Positions 1 through 8,240 of a stretch of DNA of 22,143 nt are shown here, piece after piece; the stretch's first letter is position 1; each line of letters begins with the position of its first letter. The position numbers and the translations under genes were made by a program. The notes beneath the pieces were generated by a model, which was not told where the DNA came from, made no database searches, and saw only the letters and a list, made by a program, of their open reading frames with translations. Source of the DNA: Entrophospora sp. SA101 (taxonomy: Eukaryota; Glomeromycota; Glomeromycetes; Entrophosporales; Entrophosporaceae); NCBI GenBank assembly GCA_958430865.1, contig CAUDNR010000574.1, positions 6,036 to 28,178 on the forward strand, in the 5' to 3' direction.

Positions 1-1201
1 TCTACTTTAAAATTATATAGTCGCACAACATAATTTCAAGATCGTCACAAAGTGATAAACGTGATAAATCGAACTTCTATCATGCTCGTTTCTACAGCAC
101 CTGATATTTTACCTAAAAAATTACAAGTTGGGCAATCCTTGGATAAAACAATCTACTTGGTTCAGTTAGAAATATTTCAGAAGCATTTTCTAATGTTGAC
201 TGAATTGCTTATTATCAATGTAAAGTACTTGATGAAGAAACCTTATAACTAAAACAGCTCACTGGCATGGTGATAATTTTGTTTTAGATATTTTGCAATT
301 TCAAACATATCACCCACATTTCATTAGAGAGACAGATTTTTTAAACAATGGGATCATTATTTTGCAATCAGAATGGATAGAAAGTCGATTACTTTCTGAG
401 AATAGCTTTCCTGGAATCTTTACAGAAAGTACATATAAATATTTTGAGAATGTATTTTTATTATCAAGGTATGTTATAATCATTTATGAAATTAATAAAA
501 GATTTACTTGAAGATTATTCGATTTTATTTTATGATAGTTCAATATATTGTCCACTCCTTCAAAGATGAATACCAATATTAATTTCAATCATCTTAAAAG
601 AAGATACTTTACATTATAAAGAACACTTTAAATATTTGTTTACATGGATTGATAATGATACAAATAATAATGGCAATGATAACAATTTATATGCACAAGT
701 AATTGATTTCAGTATTGCAGAAGGGAATGGGTTTGTGAAAGCATATATTGAACATGGTTTACAAAAATTGATTAACAAAAGTTCATCTCTTTCTGAAAAC
801 ATGATAAAATCCCATATGGAATATTTGAAGGAGGAAGCAAAATCTTTGTTAAAAGATTGTCAAGAACATTTTCAGCGATCAGTAATAAAAATTGCACAAA
901 CCATGCAATTGTAAATAATGACTCTTCGACTCAATTTCAATCAATGGCATAGGCCTTTTAAAAATTAATGAAAAAAGTGAATTTGATAAGGTTATTGAAT
1001 CAATTCAAAAAAGTTGGCCAAATATTGCTAGTTCTTGGCTGAAATGGTGGGTTCACACAGATGTGGGCAAAATGCTATTTCCTACACTAAGTTCAATGGA
1101 TGAAGACTTATCAGGAAAATCACCAGATTCAATAATTGCTCAAGAATCAATGCATCATAGATATTACATGTGCGGAACTACACATCAATCAATAATAACA
1201 G

Positions 1202-1269
1202 GTATTTGTTTAAAAATTATTTTAATTAAATTATTGTACAGATTATTAATATCAATCATTATTATTTAG
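1202..1269 (+). other. Probable spliceosomal intron inside the decayed gene
   Basis: The segment begins GTATTTG and ends TTATTTAG. Removing it joins ACA-G to GC-ATT and continues the reading frame (SIITG then IENLLLFVISLEIDY). The 68-bp length fits other introns in this window. It shows the relic descends from a normally spliced gene copy. Confidence 0.55.
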
Positions 1270-1548
1270 GCATTGAAAATCTTCTGCTATTTGTAATTTC
1301 ATTGGAAATAGATTATTCTGATCGAAATAAAGGTCTTTCTTTGGGATATGGAGAAACAGAAAGATGGAAAAAGGTAGCTGAGTTGTATGGTACAACAAAA
1401 CCATCTGGGGAAAAGAAATAAAAAAGATGCTGGGGTTGATGATCATAGACCACTGGATACAACAAAAGCTTTATTAAAAAATAATGACAATGCTAATGAT
1501 AAAAAAAGCAAAAAAAATCCACCACAGAAATATCAATCAAAGAAATTC

Positions 1549-2530
1549 ATGCTATATAACAGCACTGTTATAAATATTATATAACAACTATTTACATAAA
1601 ATGGATTGGTGGTCAAACAATGTTGGGATTTTATCAAATAGTGATTTAGGTCTTAAAAAATTATATTCAAGTTTTACTATTAGAGATAATTTTGACCATT
1701 TTTACAGCAAAAAAATCTACACTTAATGGAGCTAGAGAAATGATTCGCCTTCGCATCTTGGAAAAAAAGTGGCAGAATGAAGTTTAACATTTTGGTTTGA
1801 AAACATCATTGCAGAAGAAAAAAGTTCATTGAAACTATTATCACATTTTTGTACTCTTGGCCTAAGAATGTGCAGTGTGAGTCTGGATATGTTCATATTG
1901 CACCACTTCCATTTAAACTATTTATACCAATAAATGAGATTGAAGACTTCAATAGTCCTTTTTTTGTAGTGAATCCAAGTTTAGTAGGTCAAATTTCTAT
2001 TTTTTTTTTAGAGAAAAATAAACTAATTAGCAATGTAATATGCTATATAACAGCACTGTTATAAATATTATATAACAACTATTTACATAAAATGGATTGG
2101 TGGTCAAACAATGTTGGGATTTTATCAAATAGTGATTTAGGTCTTAAAAAATTATATTCAAGTTTTACTATTAGAGATAATTTTGACCATTTTTACAGCA
2201 AAAAAATCTACACTTAATGGAGCTAGAGAAATGATTCGCCTTCGCATCTTGGAAAAAAAGTGGCAGAATGAAGTTTAACATTTTGGTTTGAAAACATCAT
2301 TGCAGAAGAAAAAAGTTCATTGAAACTATTATCACATTTTTGTACTCTTGGCCTAAGAATGTGCAGTGTGAGTCTGGATATGTTCATATTGCACCACTTC
2401 CATTTAAACTATTTATACCAATAAATGAGATTGAAGACTTCAATAGTCCTTTTTTTGTAGTGAATCCAAGTTTAGTAGGTCAAATTTCTATTTTTTTTTT
2501 AGAGAAAAATAAACTAATTAGCAATGTAAT
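1549..2530. repeat. Perfect 491-bp tandem duplication
   Basis: Positions 1549-2039 are followed directly by an identical copy at 2040-2530. The offset is exactly 491 bp, and read line by line I see no mismatch, including a 10-T run in each copy. The unit starts at ATGCTATATAACAG and ends at AGCAATGTAAT. It lies inside the decayed transposase-like gene and repeats its segment encoding SWPKNVQCESGYVHIAPL. Complete identity in an otherwise decayed region means a very recent event or an assembly artefact. Confidence 0.9.
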
Positions 2531-2706
2531 ACTAAATGAACTATGCCAACGTTCACATGTAAATAAATCTCTACGAATGTGACAATAAAAAAATAAAATA
2601 TCAAGAGTTCATTATCTCTTGGCCATCTACATTAATTTTTGAAATAACACAAAGGGATGACAATTTTTATAACTCATCTGATGATTTAAACTTTCCATTG
2701 AAATAA

Positions 2707-3410
2707 TTAAAATTTAGGCAATTGCTATTATATAGAACAAATATTTCAAAATTGTAAGACGGAATAAATCGACAAAATATGTCTTTACAACGTAGCAGCA
2801 CCCGAATTTGAAATTTATAGTAATAAAAACCAATTTTATATGATCATATTTAAAATTTTAAACAAACGCGTAATAGTGACTTGTTATTGAGTCAATATCA
2901 ATATATTTTGAAAAATCTCGCTATTACATTAAAATTAAACCTTTTGCGAACCTAAAACACTTTTTATTTTGACTATAGCTGTTCTACTTCCGAAGCCATA
3001 GTTAGTCATTTAAAATTTTCCATTAATTCGTTAATAATATCATATTCTAAATGACAGGCTAAGCAACTATATAGATGGAGAAGGATAATAATATGTAATG
3101 ATATGGAGTTATGCGAGCTATAGTAATAGAATCATCGGTATGATGAGTTATAACTATTTATGTAAAGACAATTAATAAATAAACGGTAGTGTATTATAAA
3201 AACGATTGGTCAAATTTCATATAATAAAATGTTTAAAATAGCTAGAATTATTTGTTATAAAAACTTTCTAAGGTAGGTTTCTTTAAAGAAGCATTTTGCT
3301 TTCTTTTAAGTGTAAATCTCTCGTTTCTGATACTATTTACCTTGTATCAGAACTTTGTTGCAAATACTTAAATTTTGAATGCTATATAGAACAATTGTAT
3401 TTTATATTAG
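2707..3410. other. Non-coding AT-rich stretch
   Basis: No credible coding frame was found on either strand. The only structure noted is a hairpin at 3325-3352, a 9-bp perfect stem (TTCTGATAC / GTATCAGAA) with a 10-base loop. It could belong to the element relic that follows. Confidence 0.4.
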
Positions 3411-3488
3411 AATACCCATATTTTTGACATCCTCTTCTGGTTCTTCTTATACTGCAACAATTATCTCATCATCATTAATTATTTCCAG
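3411..3488 (-). pseudogene. C-terminal relic of a Tigger/pogo-type transposase
   Basis: On the minus strand this reads LEIINDDEIIVAV, a stop, then EEPEEDVKNMGI. Acidic D-D-E-I-I-x-A-V tails followed by E-E-P-E-E-D are common at the C-terminal end of fungal pogo/Tigger (DDE_1 superfamily) transposases. The remnant is only about 26 codons with one stop, so the assignment is tentative. The terminal-type sequence at 3572-3634 nearby strengthens it. Confidence 0.35.
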
Positions 3489-3571
3489 CCGTTTCTATTC
3501 TATAATCAATCAATCATCTGTTAATTAATAAATAAGTACATACCGTTTATAATTTTTTCCTCATTCTAGTG

Positions 3572-3634
3572 AGAATCCATTATAACGAGGAACAATATCA
3601 TAAAAAAAATAAAAGAAAGTCCATTATAACGTAG
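3572..3634. mobile_element. Possible Tigger/pogo-like element terminus with repeated TCCATTATAACG
   Basis: The 12-mer TCCATTATAACG occurs at 3576-3587 and again at 3620-3631, both in the same orientation. Tandem (C)CATTATAACG-type motifs are typical of terminal repeats of Tigger/pogo elements, where they serve as transposase-binding sites. The coding relic at 3411-3488 would then belong to an internally deleted copy. I could not identify the opposite terminus. Confidence 0.35.
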
Positions 3635-6177
3635 TTTTACTATTGTCCACCGAGTGATTTTTTTATTTACTAATACTAATACTAACCATCAATCAAAATT
3701 CGAAAATTAGTCATGTGAGTGATGTATCACGTGAAACTGATTAATTCGAATTTACATTACAATCGAATGACCGTTTAATACCCTTGTTGTATAGCAATCC
3801 CCACCAAAATTGAGATATAGTTTCTTTATAATAAATATCTACCTCAAAAAGAGCTTTGATACAGAATAATTCGACCATCAAAGTCAAATTTTGCCTTTAT
3901 ATTCTTTATATTCATATATGTAGAAATTTGTTTGGCGCGCCCACATTTTATTTCCACGTAAATAATAATGATTAGAATAACAATAGCTATATAATATATA
4001 TAAGTAAGCAATAAAGGAATTTAATAATATTATTAAAAGCGTCAACGAATTGTGATTTAAAATCAACATTAAATAACATTACTATTACTACATAATAATT
4101 TTTGAGGCTTTTCTTTTGAATTTAATTCAATAAAGTATTTAGTGAGATACAAAATATATATCAATAAACAAAGTAAACTATTGTGTTTTTTTGAATTTTG
4201 AAAAATCTAATTAAATATTTACTGTGTATGGTGTTTCATTTTCACATCAAATAAGCATCGACCCCGATTATCATACAACTATTGAATTATTAATCAAGCA
4301 TATTTTGCAAAAATTGCTTTCCAAGCTTCATAGATCTTGTCTAGGATTGGTTAAAAAATGGATTTATAAGCGCTTTAATACGAGTTATGTCAATAATTCT
4401 TTACCATTCAATAAAAATTTTAATGAAAGAACCAAGTATATTGAAGACAGTAATGGGTAATACGGTTCTTTTTTATAATATGTAATATTTACAATAGATT
4501 GTATTTTTATCTTACAAAATCATTATTATTAATTAATATTCTTTATATGTATATTTAGAAATGAAATGATTAAACTAAAAGGTATTTATTTATTTGTTGG
4601 TGATTGTTTTATATTTCTGCCTTTATTCATTTATCATCAATAACATTGGCGGGATCTGATGATGGTGTTATTAATATATGATATATGTAAGTCAAAAAAG
4701 AAAAGAGAATTGTTTTTTTTAGAAATGTTTTTTTATTAAAGTTTCATTAATACTCGCTCGAGTAATACATGTTTGTCCATTGTGATGAACACCAATCAAA
4801 CTTTGGAAATTTAACTCGCGTTATTTTTGTCATATTAATTAATATATTTCCAATGGAGTGGCATCGATAATTCGTTGCCTGCTTGCTGCTGCCAATGTTA
4901 TTGTTTTAATGTTATTATAATAATAACGTTTTCTCATAACAACTACTGATTGACAGATTATCTATGTTCTTTATATATATTAATATGAGCCTTAAACATT
5001 GCAGGATTGTGTTACAATCATGATACAAAATTGGAATTGATATACCAAAAGTATTTTTTGAAATATATAAAATATTTCCTTTTTCTTTTTTAAAACATTT
5101 CTTTTTAAAACATTTCCTTTTTTTAAATAATACCTTTTGATGTTTTTTATAATAGTAAATATTTGCATATTATAGAAAAAAAAAACCATTATTGACATAC
5201 TTGGTTCTTTCATTTAAAAATTTTTTGTTGAATGGTAAAAAATTATTGACATAACTAGCATTAAAACATTATAAATCCGTTTTTTTGTTAATCTCTCTGA
5301 AACTTGTTAACCATAGAGTATTTTTAGTCATTATCAAGTCTTTTAAAGCGATATTGAAAAATAGTCTCAGCTTTGAAGCGAAAAAAGTAATACCATTTTT
5401 GAATAGCCGTGGATTCATGTAAAGAAGACCTTTCGATATGAAAAGATATTTATTAAAAAGCTTTTAACAGGGCAATTTCGTTTACTTTAATAAAGGAGCT
5501 TGAGTTTATATTCGATAAAATCAATTGGAAGATAAATGTCCACACGACTACTAATACTAAATATTAACTGGTATCACGCGGCACAACCGATTTGTATGTT
5601 TCACAAACAATCGGCTTGCTGACAAACAAAAATGGCCTGAATAGATGAATAGAGTCCATAACAGTGGATTATAAAATTTGGGAAACTGGTATGTTTGTAA
5701 ATAAATTCTATAATTGGCCAGAATGAATTCGTTCTTTAATATGATCAACGAATTAATCAAATTAAAAAAATAATCCACAATATTGTCATTATTTTACGTC
5801 ACCAATTGAATGCATCGTCTTAAATTAATTATCTGATGAACACACGATTCTTATAGATATATCATCAATTATTATTATTTACATGACATGCAGGAATTTT
5901 ATTAATTAAAAACAAATCGAGTTAAGTTAATTGATCGTAAATTAGGAAATTATAAATTTTTTCGCCCGACAGATATCAATATTTATTTTCATTTTAACGC
6001 GTTTTTGGTTTTTTCAATTCTATCCAAAAATTCTTTAATCTAATTCGGATTTCAAAAAGATGCTGAATCGAAAGAAAATTGTTATAAAAGAACGAGAAAT
6101 TTCTCAGAATCAAAACTTATGTCCTTTTCTTCAATAATTAATTAACAATAATAAATATATATAATCTATAACTGAAA
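3635..6177. other. Long intergenic stretch without a supportable gene
   Basis: The stretch is AT-rich with homopolymer runs and several chance open frames that lack an ATG. The best candidate (4224-4460, +, 78 codons) has no methionine codon at all and an in-frame stop at 4212-4214, so it could only be an isolated exon. An imperfect inverted repeat around CCGATT lies near 5585-5615. The last part, ending in TATATATAATCTATAACTGAAA, is the likely upstream region of the gene at 6178. Confidence 0.4.
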
Positions 6178-7104
6178 ATGAATGAAATTATATCAAACCC
6201 TTCTTCATTTTTTATCATAAATAAACATCCTAAAAAATATCTTATTAATTCTTATTCATGCGATAAAAATTATTTTCACAATAACGTTGAAATGAATAAG
6301 AACTTATATTTATATACACAAAAAAATTTTCTTAATTCAATTCCGCCTTATATCTCATATTCGAATAATTATCATTATGATGTGTTTAATCATGGGAAAG
6401 CAAATCAGCCTTCCAAAGTATTTCTATGGATTGATTTTATTGATGATGTAGAAAGTTTTGTATTGGAAGATTCCATGAAAATTTACGAGAAACCGATTGA
6501 TGTCCCATTTTCAAATGTCCCAGTTGAAAACAAAATTGATATAATCAAAGCTTTTGAATTACAAATTATCAGAATGCTGGAAACCGTTTTTAATTCCACA
6601 GCCAACATTAATCGTAATAATAATAATCGTGCAAGTAACTTGAAATTTAAAAAAATGGAATCTTACACCGGCTGTAATTTAATTGATTGGAAAATAATCG
6701 ATAATAGTGATGCGGACGAGAGGGGTGGTGGTGGTGATGATGGTGATGATGATGATGATGATAATGATAATGATGATGAAAACCAGAAAGTTATTGCGGT
6801 ACTGGCATTGAGATCAAAACGTGTATTATCAATGAATGATAAAAATAGTATTATGAATTCTTATTATGCAAAAACAAATGATTTTTACGAGAATGTTAAT
6901 GAAGTTTATGATTTTATGATGAAATTAAATGCTTCTTACGGGATATTATCAACTTATGAATATACTTGGTTTATCAAAAAAATTACCGATGAAAACAGCG
7001 GAAAATCGAATATATTTATATCAAACACGTTGAAATACGATTCAACCAATCCAACTATTCTTCATTCGTTTTTTTATTTTTTAAATTTGGCAAAACAAAA
7101 TTAA
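6178..7104 (+). CDS. Hypothetical protein with possible degenerate PD-(D/E)XK-like domain
   Basis: A single-exon frame of 308 residues begins at the first ATG after an in-frame TAA at 6169-6171. Residues about 179-204 are an acidic low-complexity tract (G and D/N rich) encoded by a GAT microsatellite. The part after it, VIAVLALRSKRVLS at about 205-218, YGILSTYEYTWFIKK at about 255-270 and the C-terminal PTILHSFFYFLNLA, resembles the nuclease-fold domain that precedes kinase domains in many Rhizophagus proteins. That domain normally has an E-x-K motif where this protein has A-L-R, so catalysis is doubtful. No kinase domain follows. There is no signal peptide or membrane segment. An AATAAA lies at 7376-7381. 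The reading frame is secure; the domain call is by analogy from memory and uncertain. Confidence 0.65.
   Translation: MNEIISNPSSFFIINKHPKKYLINSYSCDKNYFHNNVEMNKNLYLYTQKNFLNSIPPYISYSNNYHYDVFNHGKANQPSKVFLWIDFIDDVESFVLEDSMKIYEKPIDVPFSNVPVENKIDIIKAFELQIIRMLETVFNSTANINRNNNNRASNLKFKKMESYTGCNLIDWKIIDNSDADERGGGGDDGDDDDDDNDNDDENQKVIAVLALRSKRVLSMNDKNSIMNSYYAKTNDFYENVNEVYDFMMKLNASYGILSTYEYTWFIKKITDENSGKSNIFISNTLKYDSTNPTILHSFFYFLNLAKQN
6712..6783 (+). repeat. GAT/GGT microsatellite encoding an acidic tract
   Basis: In-frame GGTGGTGGT then (GAT)n-rich sequence encodes Gly-Asp-Asn runs within the 308-residue protein. Such triplet repeats vary in length between alleles, and this one sits immediately before the conserved-looking C-terminal region. 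Confidence 0.8.
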
Positions 7105-7404
7105 TTTGTTACATAGAAAAAATATTTTTTTGTGGGCGGGTGGAAAAATTTTATAATAATAAGGATCATTTAAGTTTATAAGCACACTATAAGTAAATTA
7201 GCTAAGACTCATTTAAGTTTAAGTTTTTAAAAAAAATTGGTGATGGTAGCAAACAAACTTAAGATTTTAAGATTTAAAAAATTGCGTTTATATATATGCA
7301 TTATTTTATTGTTGTTGTTATATATTTTTCGTAGACGATTTTAATCAATTTTTGTAATTTACTTTCAAGAAATCAAATAAAAATTAAAATAACTTTAAAA
7401 TCAT

Positions 7405-7540
7405 ATGTAATCTTCTCGTTGGCTGTGGCGAATCACCATCACAGCCAACTTCTTTTTTCAAATGCAAGGCGATTTCACTCAAAGACTCACAAACTGGTGT
7501 TGATTACCCTTGTAGAATACTGTGCCCAGATGGAAGGAAA
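7405..7540 (+). pseudogene. Inverted fragment of a Fanzor 5' coding end
   Basis: On the plus strand the sequence reads SSRWLWR, then QMQGDFTQRLTNWC, a stop, and LPL. The minus-strand Fanzor relic has DEFTQKLTNWC, a stop, LPL near its own start (9390-9445). Over the core 39 bases (around 7470-7508) only about five differ. Similarity continues past a small gap into GAATACTGTGCCCAG versus GAAGTATTGTGCTCGAG. The fragment therefore derives from the first exon or start region of a related Fanzor and lies about 200 bp beyond the 3' end of the main relic, on the opposite strand. It begins about 25 bp after a polyadenylation-like AATAAA and includes the hairpin at 7418-7449. Confidence 0.6.
7418..7449. 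repeat. Perfect 10-bp-stem hairpin
   Basis: GTTGGCTGTG (7418-7427) is followed by a 12-base spacer and its exact complement CACAGCCAAC (7440-7449). It is GC-richer than its surroundings. It falls inside the inverted Fanzor-like fragment and about 290 bp past the stop of the main Fanzor relic, so it might be a terminal or guide-RNA structure, but that is unproven. Confidence 0.75.
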
Positions 7541-8025
7541 GATGCAATTTAATTTTCTACACAATTACAATTACTACTATTGCAAACCTGCAATAATTAG
7601 GTTTTATGTAACAACAAGTGAAAAAAAAATATTAATATTAATATGAAACGAGTGCAAAATAATACGTTAATTATGTTAAACCTTTTAAAAAAAACAATAA
7701 TACTGACCTCTTACATTGAACCTATACTAAGTACAAGCCCTACATAGACAGCCTACAATAAGGTGTCTCGGGTGTAAGTCCCAACGTCGCGAACGACTCT
7801 TGTTGTTTTTCTGTAATATACTTCAAAAGTATATTTCGAGCTCCGTTTACATCTCTATTAATGGTGGATTTGCAAGATGTACAATTAAAGATCTTTGAAC
7901 CGCCCAAATTTGACTTGATGACTCCACAACATCCACATGTTTTGCTGGTGTATTCTCAGTGCAGATGATGACCTTGAACCAAGGGTACTCACGGGATTTG
8001 TGGAGCAAATATTGGCGAAAACGGT

Positions 8026-8033
8026 AATGTGAC
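8026..8033. repeat. Target-site duplication, left copy
   Basis: AATGTGAC, identical to the copy at 8233-8240 on the other side of the MITE. In the Fanzor reading direction it is GTCACATT. Confidence 0.85.
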
Positions 8034-8232
8034 TAAGGCTTCCGGCCGAAACTCTCTTTATTAGTAACCGAAATTGCCAAAACATTTTGGGCAAAAATTA
8101 CTTTTTTATAAGCCCAACTATTTTTTGTTATTAGCCGAAATTGGGCAAAAATACTTTATAAAGAATGCTGAGAAGCCCAAATTGCCCCAACTAGTTTGGA
8201 TTTTGAGAAAACAGTTTGGACCGGAAACCTTA
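8034..8232. mobile_element. MITE inserted in the Fanzor gene, hAT-like 8-bp target duplication
   Basis: The 199-bp element has terminal inverted repeats TAAGGCTTCCGGCC (8034-8047) and, read on the other strand from the right end, TAAGGTTTCCGGTCC (8232 back to 8218). It is flanked by identical 8-bp copies AATGTGAC at 8026-8033 and 8233-8240. Deleting the element and one copy restores Fanzor codons in frame across the junction (TWSH then YRFRQ). It encodes nothing itself and contains internal partial duplications around GCCGAAATT and GGGCAAAAAT. An 8-bp duplication is the hallmark of hAT transposases; the autonomous partner is not in this window. Confidence 0.85.
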
Positions 8233-8240
8233 AATGTGAC
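8233..8240. repeat. Target-site duplication, right copy
   Basis: AATGTGAC, identical to the copy at 8026-8033. Together they mark the exact insertion point within the Fanzor coding sequence. Confidence 0.85.

Larger units (their letters stand above)
1..2706 (+). pseudogene. Decayed MULE-like transposase-family gene, 5' end off the window
   Basis: Protein-like sequence runs across several frames, so the gene is broken. Segments in order are 255-476 (TAHWHGDNFVLD onward), 490-914 (contains VIDFSIAEGNGF and CQEHFQRSVIKI), 967-1201 (WLKWWVHTDVGKMLFP, then GKSPDSIIAQESMHHRYYM), and 1270-1425 joined through a 68-bp GT-AG intron. A frameshift then leads to NKKDAGVDDHRPLDTTKAL (about 1420-1580). After the duplicated block the frame continues to YQEFIISWPSTLIFEI and stops near 2706. 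Positions 1-254 read as coding only with several stops. The D-x-x-x-A block followed by a C-x-x-x-H-like block resembles MULE DDE transposases, and the downstream part could be a fused peptidase-like domain. Both assignments come from family memory and are tentative. The call of 'broken gene' is firmer than the family name. No neighbouring gene depends on it. Confidence 0.5.

Noticed and set aside
3932..3945. GGCGCGCC in AT-rich DNA as possible vector junction
   Set aside because: An isolated 8-mer with ordinary AT-rich sequence on both sides; no vector sequence seen.
4224..4460. 78-codon open frame, plus strand
   Set aside because: It starts at GTG, has no Met codon, follows an in-frame stop at 4212-4214 and lacks a convincing donor site. 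It could be an isolated exon but cannot be supported.
5557..5778. 73-codon minus-strand open frame
   Set aside because: GTG start, AT-rich hydrophobic composition and no family likeness; expected by chance at this base composition.
7419..7646. 75-codon open frame, plus strand
   Set aside because: It starts at TTG. The real signal here is the Fanzor 5' fragment in another frame (DFTQRLTNWC).
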